From: Caldatribacterium sp051549785
GTDB taxonomy: Bacteria > Atribacterota > Atribacteria > Atribacterales > Caldatribacteriaceae
Assembly: GCF_051549785.1 (NCBI RefSeq)
Contig: NZ_CP189974.1
Span: forward strand, 1,054,001-1,118,000
Reading direction: 5' to 3'
DNA: 64,000 bases
Position numbers and translations under genes: made by a program. The notes below the pieces were generated by a model. That model was not told where the DNA came from and did not search any database. It saw only the letters and a list, made by a program, of their open reading frames with translations. Below, piece by piece: positions 7,540 to 14,118 of the stretch; position 1 is the stretch's first letter, and each line of letters opens with the position of its first letter.

Positions 7540-9080
7540 GGTTTGATCCGCTCCTTTATTTGATCTCTGGTGAGCCGGTATTTTTCCGCAATGAGCAGGG
7601 CAAAGGCCAGACCGTCGGCGGGTTTTCGAAGGATCTTGTACGTCCGCACGCCGGGGTTGTCCGGGTAGACGGTACTGACCATGCTGACAATCCTATCGCT
7701 CAAGGAGGCCAGTTCCACAACAAACGTTACCCAGACGCACAGGGCGTCGAGCTGGAGGATTCGTTCCATGATTTCTCGGCTGAGCAGCAAGGCATCGTGC
7801 AGGGTGGTGGAATTGAAGATTTCGTTGATGATTATGATGCTCTTTGAGGTTGCCTGGGTGAGGATGATGTGCATTCGAACCAGGTCGTCCTCAAGTTTGC
7901 CGTGGAGGTTCTTGATATCCTCTTCTCTCTCAAAATGGGTGAATATCCGATCGACGAGGAAAAGGCGTGCGGCCTTTCCAGGTACCGGGCACCCCAGGCT
8001 GGCCAGGTAGTGAAGTTGTCCAAAGGTCCGGGCAAAGGTTGTTTTCCCTCCCTGATTGGGACCGGATACCACAAATACCCGCTCCTTTCCCTGCAGGAAG
8101 AAGTCATTCGTGACAGCCATTTTCCCCTCACTCATCAATCGGTAGGCCAGTGCAAGATCAAAGGTCTCATGGGCACAGATGTCCTTGCAGGTGTCAGATA
8201 CCTCGGGGTAGCAGAACTGGAGGCCCTTTCTTCGGAGAGGTGCGATGTACTCAAGATAGGCCAGGTAGAACTGGATTTCTCGGTCAAAGGTTGCAACAGT
8301 CTCGTCGAGAAAGTTGGCGTTCTCTGCGCAGTATGCTTCAAGGGAGGAAAACACCTCCGGGAAGAGCCTGGCCACAAGCTCTGCAATTTTCGCTTCAACA
8401 TGATTCATCTCCACACGCTGTGGATACTGAATCCTGTAGTCTTTGGCCGCATCCTGTCTGAATTTCGCAAAAGTCTTTGCAATTTCTTTGCTGTAATCCG
8501 CTTCCTGCTCGTACCTTCGGACCTTTATGCGACCCCCATCGATGATGAGACAGTACTCTACACCCGCCAGATCGCGTCGTAACTTCTCCGTGGCCTCCTT
8601 GAGAGTCACGAAGCGGCTGGAGCGAATATACCCAAGGAGGTATTCCCGAAAAGCACAAAGACCACGGGACCGTATCGCTGAGGACGAGAGGGAATGTGCG
8701 AGCTTTTCAACTGTCTCGCAGTATGTTGCCACCGCTTCAAGAAGCCACCCCTCTTTGTTATGCTTGTAATAGAGCTTTTTGCTCAGTGCAAGCTGTGTGC
8801 GTACGGCATGCATCCCCTGAGAGAAGGTCCTGATACTCTCTGCGAGGTTTTCGTCTTCGAGGTCACGCATGACCTCCTGACGGTAACGAATGGCTTCAAT
8901 GTCCTGCAAGGGGAGAAAGAAGAAAACCCGAAGATGGTACTCTTCTTCCCGACTGGCGGTCAGGGTGTTGACAATCTGGTCAAGACCGAGGTCGACAAAG
9001 AAATCAGGTTCAGAAGGAGGTACTTTCCGCAATAGCTCTCCCTTTGACCCTTCAGGAAAGAGGACACTGATAACCCCCAT
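7536..9080 (-). CDS. MutS-like ATPase (first of a pair)
   Basis: This gene encodes about 514 residues with a helical N-terminal half and a C-terminal MutS-type ATPase: Walker A GPNQGGKTT, a THFEREED segment, and Walker B IIIINEIFNSTT (again NE rather than DE). It is distantly similar in layout to the following gene. ATG 9080 is preferred because AGGAGG lies 10-11 bases upstream; an in-frame ATG at 9143 directly follows a terminator T-run and has no ribosome site. It is the first gene of the operon, behind an attenuator-like leader. It is not a canonical MutS1 or MutS2: no mismatch-recognition domain and no Smr domain. Confidence 0.8.
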   Translation of the reverse strand: MGVISVLFPEGSKGELLRKVPPSEPDFFVDLGLDQIVNTLTASREEEYHLRVFFFLPLQDIEAIRYRQEVMRDLEDENLAESIRTFSQGMHAVRTQLALSKKLYYKHNKEGWLLEAVATYCETVEKLAHSLSSSAIRSRGLCAFREYLLGYIRSSRFVTLKEATEKLRRDLAGVEYCLIIDGGRIKVRRYEQEADYSKEIAKTFAKFRQDAAKDYRIQYPQRVEMNHVEAKIAELVARLFPEVFSSLEAYCAENANFLDETVATFDREIQFYLAYLEYIAPLRRKGLQFCYPEVSDTCKDICAHETFDLALAYRLMSEGKMAVTNDFFLQGKERVFVVSGPNQGGKTTFARTFGQLHYLASLGCPVPGKAARLFLVDRIFTHFEREEDIKNLHGKLEDDLVRMHIILTQATSKSIIIINEIFNSTTLHDALLLSREIMERILQLDALCVWVTFVVELASLSDRIVSMVSTVYPDNPGVRTYKILRKPADGLAFALLIAEKYRLTRDQIKERIKP

Positions 9081-9143
9081 GTCGCAAAAAACCTCCTGTC
9101 CAGGAACACTGCCCCCCGAAGACCTGTCCCGGCCCACCTGCAT

Positions 9144-9192
9144 AAAAAAAGGGCTGATGACTCTACGTTTCCCGTAGAAGCCATCAGCCCTT
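9144..9192 (-). terminator. intrinsic terminator in the leader of the MutS-like operon
   Basis: On the minus strand AAGGGCTGATG pairs with CATCAGCCCTT, an inner TCTACG pairs with CGTAGA around a GGAAA loop, and seven Ts follow (9150-9144). It lies between the promoter (9257-9230) and the first gene (9080), so it should act as an attenuator rather than an end-of-operon terminator. An upstream AGCCC could pair with the 5' arm GGGCT and serve as antiterminator. Confidence 0.75.
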
Positions 9193-9218
9193 CAAGGGCA
9201 CTTAAAGGGGGGCTTCAT
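9192..9218 (-). CDS. possible leader peptide MKPPFKCP
   Basis: An 8-codon ORF between the promoter and the leader terminator, whose TGA touches the first base of the terminator stem. Consecutive prolines could slow ribosomes. The ribosome site is weak (CCTGGGG), so translation is uncertain. Confidence 0.25.
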   Translation of the reverse strand: MKPPFKCP

Positions 9219-9229
9219 CCCCAGGAGAA

Positions 9230-9257
9230 ATTATACCACCGTTGTGGGAATCTTCAA
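9230..9257 (-). promoter_or_regulatory. sigma70-type promoter of the MutS-like/dynamin operon
   Basis: On the minus strand, -35 TTGAAG (9257-9252) and -10 TATAAT (9235-9230) are separated by 16 bases. The predicted start near 9223 gives a leader of about 140 nucleotides holding the terminator hairpin. It diverges from the secE promoter about 90 bases away. Confidence 0.7.
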
Positions 9258-9343
9258 GGCGCAAGCTGGTGTTTTCTGTCGTGACCGACCTCCTGTGGCG
9301 TGTCTTTTTGGGAAAAGCCGAAAAACCTTTGACCCCGGGCTCA

Positions 9344-9372
9344 TTGACAGAGGGTGAAAAAGCATTTATAAT
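9344..9372 (+). promoter_or_regulatory. strong sigma70-type promoter for secE-nusG-ribosomal genes
   Basis: Perfect hexamers TTGACA (9344-9349) and TATAAT (9367-9372) with 17-base spacing. The predicted start near 9379 lies about 25 bases before the favoured secE start codon. Confidence 0.85.
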
Positions 9373-9403
9373 CCCGATGAATTTATCTTGGGGTAAAGGA
9401 TGG

Positions 9404-9607
9404 GTGAAAGTTTTGGTCCGCTGGTTTCGTTCGCTGAAGAGTTATTTCATTGAGGCGTGGGGAGAACTGCGAAAGGTCACCTGGCCCAGCCGGAAAGAGC
9501 TGTGGAACAGCACCATCACGGTCCTTGTGGTCATCGTCCTTGTGGGAGTTTTCCTGGGAATTGTAGACCTGCTTTTGACCTTTATCATGGGGCTTTATCT
9601 CAGGTAA
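9404..9607 (+). CDS. secE: preprotein translocase subunit SecE
   Basis: The small membrane subunit of the SecYEG channel. It has the conserved amphipathic segment ELRKVTWPSRKE followed by a single C-terminal transmembrane helix (VLVVIVLVGVFLGIVDLLL). About 67 residues from GTG 9404 is the usual length. An in-frame ATG at 9377 sits at the predicted transcription start and would need leaderless translation, so the GTG with AAAGGA upstream is preferred, though the spacing is short. secE before nusG and rplK is the standard bacterial order. Confidence 0.9.
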   Translation: MKVLVRWFRSLKSYFIEAWGELRKVTWPSRKELWNSTITVLVVIVLVGVFLGIVDLLLTFIMGLYLR

Positions 9608-9629
9608 TGGTGGAGGGGTTCGGAAACCC

Positions 9630-10151
9630 ATGCAACCTCGGTGGTACGTCATCCATACTCTGGCAGGGAGTGAACACAAGGTCAAGGCAAATCTTGAGCG
9701 CCGCATCGCTTCCATGGGGATGCAAGACCAGATTTTTCGAGTTGTTGTTCCCATGGAGGAGACGATTGAAGTTCGACGCGGGAAGAAGCGTTTCACCAAG
9801 CGGAAGATTTTCCCAGGATACGTCATGGTCGAGATGATCATGAACGACCGCTCCTGGTATGTGGTGCGGAACACTCCAGGGGTCACAGGATTCGTTGGTT
9901 CAGGAATGCGTCCTGAGCCTTTGAGTGACGAAGAGGTGAAGGTCATTCTCCGTCAGACGGGCATTGAGAAGAAGCCACGCCTGGACATTGAAAAGGGTGA
10001 GGTTGTTAAGGTCATCTCTGGGCCATTCCTGAACTACACCGGAACGGTGGAGCACGTTGACCACGAACGGGGGAAAGTCACGGTGCTTCTCTCCATTTTT
10101 GGTCGGGAGACTCCTGTGGAACTCGAGTTTTCTGACGTTGAAAAACTCTAA
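9630..10151 (+). CDS. nusG: transcription termination/antitermination factor NusG
   Basis: NusG binds the RNA polymerase clamp and links it to ribosomes or Rho. The 173-residue protein has the NGN domain (starts RWYVIHTLAGSE; KRKIFPGYVMVEM) and a C-terminal KOW domain (KGEVVKVISGPF, then GKVTVLLSIFGRETPVELEF). The ATG has GGAGGGG upstream. The size is ordinary, without the large insert found in Thermotoga NusG. Confidence 0.97.
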   Translation: MQPRWYVIHTLAGSEHKVKANLERRIASMGMQDQIFRVVVPMEETIEVRRGKKRFTKRKIFPGYVMVEMIMNDRSWYVVRNTPGVTGFVGSGMRPEPLSDEEVKVILRQTGIEKKPRLDIEKGEVVKVISGPFLNYTGTVEHVDHERGKVTVLLSIFGRETPVELEFSDVEKL

Positions 10152-10166
10152 CGAGGTGGACGGGTT

Positions 10167-10595
10167 ATGGCAAAGAAAGTCGTGGCAATGGTGAAGCTGC
10201 AAATCCCCGGGGGGATGGCTACTCCTGCGCCTCCGGTTGGACCAGCCCTGGGGCAGCACGGTGTGAACATCATGGAGTTCTGTAAGGCCTTCAACGCCCA
10301 GACGGAGAAGGACCGGGGGGTTCTTATCCCGGTGGAGGTTACCATTTATTCAGACCGTTCCTTCACCTTTGTGTGCAAAACGCCCCCTGCGTCGTTCCTC
10401 ATTCGTCAGGCCCTGGGCATTGAGAAGGGTTCCGGTGAACCCAACCGGGTCAAGGTGGGGAAAATTCCACGGTCGAAGCTGCGGGAGATTGCGGAGAAGA
10501 AGATGCCCGACCTCAATACTACCGATATCGAGGCGGCCATGCGCATTATCGAGGGCACAGCCCGGAGCATGGGTGTTGAGGTCGTGGAGGGATAA
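10167..10595 (+). CDS. rplK: 50S ribosomal protein L11
   Basis: L11 forms the GTPase-associated centre at the base of the L12 stalk. The 142-residue protein has the N-terminal motif GGMATPAPPVGPALGQHGVN with the proline-rich linker and the C-terminal rRNA-binding domain ending GTARSMGVEVVEG. It follows nusG by 15 bases and is preceded by an AACGAGGTGG ribosome site. Confidence 0.97.
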   Translation: MAKKVVAMVKLQIPGGMATPAPPVGPALGQHGVNIMEFCKAFNAQTEKDRGVLIPVEVTIYSDRSFTFVCKTPPASFLIRQALGIEKGSGEPNRVKVGKIPRSKLREIAEKKMPDLNTTDIEAAMRIIEGTARSMGVEVVEG

Positions 10596-10608
10596 GGGAG
10601 GAGTAGGT

Positions 10609-11325
10609 ATGGCCGAGCGGAGCAAGAGATACCTCGCGCTCAAGGCAAAGATTGAACCCGGAAAGCTCTATGACCCCGAAAGCGCCGTCCGTCTTCTGAA
10701 GGAAATGGCCAGCGCCCGTTTCGACGAGACGGTGGAGATGGTGCTGAACCTCGGTATTGACCCGAGGCAGTCAGACCAGCAGGTTCGGGGGACGGTCGTT
10801 TTGCCCCACGGGACGGGGAAAACGGTCCGGGTTCTGGTCTTTGCGCAGGGCGAGAAGGCGAGGGAGGCCCAGGAAGCAGGAGCGGATTACGTCGGTGGCG
10901 AGGAGCTTGTGGAGAAAATCCAGAAGGGGTGGTTTGAGTTCGACGCGGCGGTGGCCACCCCAGACATGATGCGCATCGTGAGTCGCCTCGGGAAAATCCT
11001 CGGTCCCCGGGGGCTTATGCCCAACGCCAAAACGGGGACCGTGACGTTTGACGTTGCCCAGGCTGTGCGGGAGATCAAGGGTGGGCGAATTGAAATCCGG
11101 AACGATAAGCTTGGCAATGTCCACCTTCCCATCGGAAAGGCGTCGTTTGCCGAGGAGCAGATTCTTGACAACTTCTATGCTGCTCTCGATGCCGTGGTTC
11201 GTCTGAAGCCTCCTGCGGCAAAGGGTCGGTACATCAAAAAAATCGTTCTCTCCCTCACCATGAGCCCTGGTGTTCCTGTTGACGTCAACACTGCCCTTGC
11301 CCGGATGGAGAAGAGGGCAGCCTGA
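10609..11325 (+). CDS. rplA: 50S ribosomal protein L1
   Basis: L1 forms the mobile stalk near the E site and in many bacteria represses its own L11-L1 mRNA. The 238-residue protein starts MAERSKRY and includes the signature region GPRGLMPNAKTGTV. ATG 10609 follows GGGAGGAGTAGGT; the frame also extends upstream inside rplK but that part is not L1-like. It is the last gene before the L10 leader. Confidence 0.97.
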   Translation: MAERSKRYLALKAKIEPGKLYDPESAVRLLKEMASARFDETVEMVLNLGIDPRQSDQQVRGTVVLPHGTGKTVRVLVFAQGEKAREAQEAGADYVGGEELVEKIQKGWFEFDAAVATPDMMRIVSRLGKILGPRGLMPNAKTGTVTFDVAQAVREIKGGRIEIRNDKLGNVHLPIGKASFAEEQILDNFYAALDAVVRLKPPAAKGRYIKKIVLSLTMSPGVPVDVNTALARMEKRAA

Positions 11326-11421
11326 GAGGTGGGAAGGGCAAAAGCTCTGATCTTCAAAGCGTAATAGAGGTGCCTGAGAACCAGGGGCGCAAGCTTAAAA
11401 ATCCTGGGGAGGCGAAGATGC
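11326..11421 (+). promoter_or_regulatory. L10 leader (L10-L12 autoregulatory RNA with kink-turn)
   Basis: The rplA-rplJ gap can fold as GCCT (11372-11375) with AGGC (11410-11413) and CCAGG (11381-11385) with CCTGG (11403-11407). The stems are separated by an asymmetric GAGAA/GG internal loop, as expected for the kink-turn that mimics the L10 site on 23S rRNA. This matches the known L10 leader class that represses rplJL when L10-L12 is in excess. It is followed at once by an intrinsic terminator. Confidence 0.75.
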
Positions 11422-11454
11422 GAGAAGACTCCTCAGGGGAGTCTTCTCTTTTTT
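11422..11454 (+). terminator. attenuator upstream of rplJ
   Basis: An 11-bp stem (11422-11432 with 11438-11448) and a TCAGG loop, followed by six Ts. Its position after the L10 leader and 24 bases before the rplJ start makes it an attenuator that tunes L10-L12 against upstream L11-L1. Confidence 0.85.
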
Positions 11455-11478
11455 GTGTGGAAAGGGGGTCGATGGTAT

Positions 11479-12009
11479 TTGGAAAGAAGCGAGAAGGAGA
11501 ACATCGTTAGAGAGCTCCTTGAGCGGTTGAAGAAGAGCCAGGCGGTTTTCGTCGTGGGGTACCACGGTATGGATGTCCCTGCCATGGAGCAGCTGCGGCG
11601 GAACCTGCGGGGCATCGAGGGAGAGCTCAAGGTTGCCAAAAATACCCTCATGCGCCTTGCTCTGGGACAGGCTGGCTTTCCGGGAGAAGACCACCTCCTT
11701 AAAGGTCAGAATGCCTTTGTCTTCTCCTATCGTGACGCGGTTCAGATAGCGAAGGCCCTGGCCGACTTTGCGAAGAAATTCCCGCAGCTTGAAGTAAGAG
11801 GTGGCTTCCTGGGGATGAGGCTCCTCAGTGCCCAGGACGTGCAGCGTCTGGCAGAGCTTCCCTCCCGAGAGGAGCTCCTTGCCCGGGTGGTTGGTGGTGT
11901 TGCCGCGCCGCTTGTGGGGCTTCTCGGTGTACTCCAGGGGGTTTTGCGGAACTTCGTGTGGGTACTGAAGGCCATTGAAGAGAAAAAGCGCACTGAAAAG
12001 GAGGCATGA
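11479..12009 (+). CDS. rplJ: 50S ribosomal protein L10
   Basis: L10 anchors L7/L12 dimers to the ribosome. About 176 residues; the N-terminal domain starts ERSEKENIVRELLERL and contains VVGYHGMDV and VAKNTLMRLAL, and the C-terminal helix is the L12 docking site. TTG 11479 is chosen because AAGGGGGT lies about 9 bases upstream and the usual L10 N-terminus begins there. A GTG at 11455 in the same frame overlaps the terminator T-run and is unlikely. Confidence 0.94.
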   Translation: MERSEKENIVRELLERLKKSQAVFVVGYHGMDVPAMEQLRRNLRGIEGELKVAKNTLMRLALGQAGFPGEDHLLKGQNAFVFSYRDAVQIAKALADFAKKFPQLEVRGGFLGMRLLSAQDVQRLAELPSREELLARVVGGVAAPLVGLLGVLQGVLRNFVWVLKAIEEKKRTEKEA

Positions 12010-12012
12010 CCC

Positions 12013-12396
12013 ATGACCAAAGAAGAGATCATCGAAGCGATCGAGAAGATGACGGTTCTTGAACTTGCAGAACTCGTGAAGGCTCTCGAAGAGAAGTTTG
12101 GAGTTTCTGCGGCTATGCCGGTGGCTCAGGTCGCTGCTCCGGTTGCCGGACCTCAGGCTGCAGCTCCCGCTGAGGAAGAGGAGAAGACAGAATTCGATGT
12201 CATCTTAAAGAGCGCTGGTCCCCAGAAACTCCAGGTGATCAAGGAAGTCCGGGCCATCACCGGTCTTGGTCTCAAGGAGGCCAAAGACCTCGTGGACAAC
12301 CCGCCAAAGCCCATCAAGGAAGGCGTCAGCAAAAAAGAGGCAGAGGAAATCAAGGCAAAGCTCGAGGCTGTGGGTGCTGAGGTGGAAATCAAGTAG
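12013..12396 (+). CDS. rplL: 50S ribosomal protein L7/L12
   Basis: The stalk protein that recruits translation GTPases. It is 127 residues with the N-terminal dimerisation helix (TVLELAELVKALEEKFGV), an Ala/Pro-rich hinge (residues 35-58) and the conserved C-terminal domain KTEFDVIL... to AVGAEVEIK. Four bases separate it from rplJ. A terminator follows the stop. Confidence 0.97.
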   Translation: MTKEEIIEAIEKMTVLELAELVKALEEKFGVSAAMPVAQVAAPVAGPQAAAPAEEEEKTEFDVILKSAGPQKLQVIKEVRAITGLGLKEAKDLVDNPPKPIKEGVSKKEAEEIKAKLEAVGAEVEIK

Positions 12397-12403
12397 AGGG
12401 AGT

Positions 12404-12427
12404 GCCGCCCTTCGGGGCGGCCTTTTC
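12404..12427 (+). terminator. intrinsic terminator after rplL
   Basis: GCCGCCC pairs with GGGCGGC around a TTCG tetraloop and is followed by CTTTTCCT. It ends the rplKAJL unit, three bases before the EamA start codon. Confidence 0.85.
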
Positions 12428-12429
12428 CT

Positions 12430-13332
12430 ATGCCTGGAAAATCCCTCCTGCGCCTTTACGCTTCGCTTTTTCTTGTCTCCCTCATCTGGGGTTTGAACTT
12501 CGGTATCATGCGCCTTGGGGTCCTTGCCCTGGGGCCTTTGGCTTTTCCGTTTCTCCGGTTCCTCCTGAGCACACCGCTGTTCTTTCTGGTGCTCTGGAGG
12601 ACCGAGGGCTCGGTGGGCATTGCGCTACAAGATGTGCCGCTCTTTCTCCTCCTTGGGACCATAGGGTTTGGGCTGTATCAACCCCTCTGGAGCTTTGGGC
12701 TTCGCCTGAGCCTGGCGTCGCACTCGGCGCTTTTGCTCTCTCTGACCCCGGTCATTGTGGCAATCATGGTTCTTTTGCGGGGTGAAGAGGGGTTCCGGGG
12801 AATGCATTTTGCCGGGATTCTCCTTGGATTTCTGGGAATCGTGATCCTCGCTGCTTTCCAGGGTCAGGAACAGAGAGGACAGGCGGTGCTCCTTGGAGAC
12901 CTTCTCACCCTTGGAGCGGCTCTCCTGTGGGGGCTGTACTGTTACTTTGGAAAACTCCTCCTTCGAAAGTATTCCCCCTTAAGAAGCAGTGCCTGGAGCA
13001 TGCTCTTTGGAGTACTCGCGATGTTTCCAGTGTGTGCCCGGGATGTTTTTCGGGTTGCTCTTCGCAGCCACCTCACGCCGGTGCTCCTTTTTGTCTTCCT
13101 CTATGGGACCGTTCTTTCCTCTCTTGTGGCCTATGTGCTCTGGATGCGGGGTATCGAACAGCTTGGTGCCTCCAGAACCACAGCCTTCCAGTATGTGACC
13201 CAGATTTTCGGTGTTGTCGGTGCCTGGCTGATTTTCCGTGATCCTCTGAGTCTGCGCCTTTTTGTCAGTATGGTTCTCATTGGTCTGGGACTTCTCCTCA
13301 CCCAGTGGAGAGCTTCGCTTCAGGAGGTATAG
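12430..13332 (+). CDS. EamA/DMT-superfamily transporter
   Basis: A 300-residue integral membrane protein with about ten hydrophobic helices in two repeated EamA halves (first LFLVSLIWGLNFGIMRLG, second around LLTLGAALLWGLYCYFG). Members export metabolites or amino acids; the substrate is not predictable. The ATG lies three bases after the rplL terminator and lacks a clear Shine-Dalgarno, so start and expression level are uncertain. The last 354 bases are overlapped antisense by the extended DUF218 frame from the other strand. Confidence 0.8.
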   Translation: MPGKSLLRLYASLFLVSLIWGLNFGIMRLGVLALGPLAFPFLRFLLSTPLFFLVLWRTEGSVGIALQDVPLFLLLGTIGFGLYQPLWSFGLRLSLASHSALLLSLTPVIVAIMVLLRGEEGFRGMHFAGILLGFLGIVILAAFQGQEQRGQAVLLGDLLTLGAALLWGLYCYFGKLLLRKYSPLRSSAWSMLFGVLAMFPVCARDVFRVALRSHLTPVLLFVFLYGTVLSSLVAYVLWMRGIEQLGASRTTAFQYVTQIFGVVGAWLIFRDPLSLRLFVSMVLIGLGLLLTQWRASLQEV

Positions 13333-14052
13333 GAGGTATCCTACCCCCTCGTGGATGATGTCCCCCCAGGCGGAGAGGACCTCGGCTCTGGGAAGAAATC
13401 GCTCAAAGGAGAGCGCTGCTCCTGTGCTGAGCAGGGGATGAGCAGGGCAGGGGGTGATATCGGCTTCAGGATAGAACTTGCGAAAGGCAAGGAGTGCCCT
13501 GGGAAGGTGCACTTCGGAGGTCACAAGGTAGAAGCTGCGAATGCCCAAGACTCTGAGAAGCGCCGCTGTGTACCGGGCATTTTCCCAGGTTGTGCGGGAA
13601 TACGCTTCAAGGATAACGTCTTCGGGGGGGACCCCGAATGTTCCGAGAACCTCAAAGGCCACCTCTGCCTCGGTAAGTGGTTGTTCCTCGTGGAGCTTTC
13701 CCCCGCTCACGATGATGGGAAGGGGCCTTTCCCGGTAGAGGAGGAAGGCCCGATACACCCTGGCAAGGCTCACAGGGCTCAGAAGGGGATTCCCTGTTCC
13801 CGGGTCTTTGACCACTCCTCCACCTAAAACGACGATGGCTTGAGGGGAGGAAAGAGCAGGCGCAGAGGAGGGACGGGGAAGAAGCAAGAGCACCCACCCT
13901 GCGGAGAAAAGGTAGAGAAAGAGCGCAAAGAGCGCGTATCCCCATGCCCGCCGTCGGCGAATTCCTGCTCGTATGCCCAAAAGCAGGCACACCAGGAGGA
14001 TAACGCCGGGAAAATCCACAAAGGCACCGACGATTTTCTCTAAAAGGACCAT
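12979..14052 (-). CDS. YdcF/DUF218-family membrane protein with read-through antisense tail
   Basis: Residues 1-240 form a normal DUF218 protein: two N-terminal membrane helices (VILLVCLLLGI; ALFALFLYLFSAGWVLLLL), then a cytoplasmic or extracytoplasmic domain with IVVLGGGV, IIVSGG, the ENA motif in TTWENARYTA and VTSEVHLPRA. Related proteins act in envelope biology (ElyC, SanA). From about residue 240 the frame enters the reverse complement of the EamA gene and continues for roughly 117 polar, low-complexity residues, which looks like non-coding antisense. The natural stop may have been lost, or a base is missing near 13330. The ATG has GAGAAGCGAG upstream. Confidence 0.75.
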   Translation of the reverse strand: MVLLEKIVGAFVDFPGVILLVCLLLGIRAGIRRRRAWGYALFALFLYLFSAGWVLLLLPRPSSAPALSSPQAIVVLGGGVVKDPGTGNPLLSPVSLARVYRAFLLYRERPLPIIVSGGKLHEEQPLTEAEVAFEVLGTFGVPPEDVILEAYSRTTWENARYTAALLRVLGIRSFYLVTSEVHLPRALLAFRKFYPEADITPCPAHPLLSTGAALSFERFLPRAEVLSAWGDIIHEGVGYLLYLLKRSSPLGEEKSQTNENHTDKKAQTQRITENQPGTDNTENLGHILEGCGSGGTKLFDTPHPEHIGHKRGKNGPIEEDKKEHRREVAAKSNPKNIPGTHWKHREYSKEHAPGTAS

Positions 14053-14077
14053 CTCGCTTCTCTCCTTGTGGTATCCT

Positions 14078-14088
14078 TGTACTGTACA
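14078..14088. promoter_or_regulatory. palindrome in the DUF218/dehydrogenase divergent gap
   Basis: TGTACTGTACA is a perfect 11-base dyad, flanked by outer arms TATCCT and AGGATA. It lies midway between two divergent genes and could be an operator; no regulator can be assigned. Confidence 0.3.
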
Positions 14089-14118
14089 TAGATAGGATAG
14101 CAGAACGGGGTGGTGGAC

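Noticed and set aside
9081..9143. Longer N-terminus for the first MutS-like protein from ATG 9143
   Set aside because: The ATG directly follows the terminator T-run and has no Shine-Dalgarno; ATG 9080 has AGGAGG.
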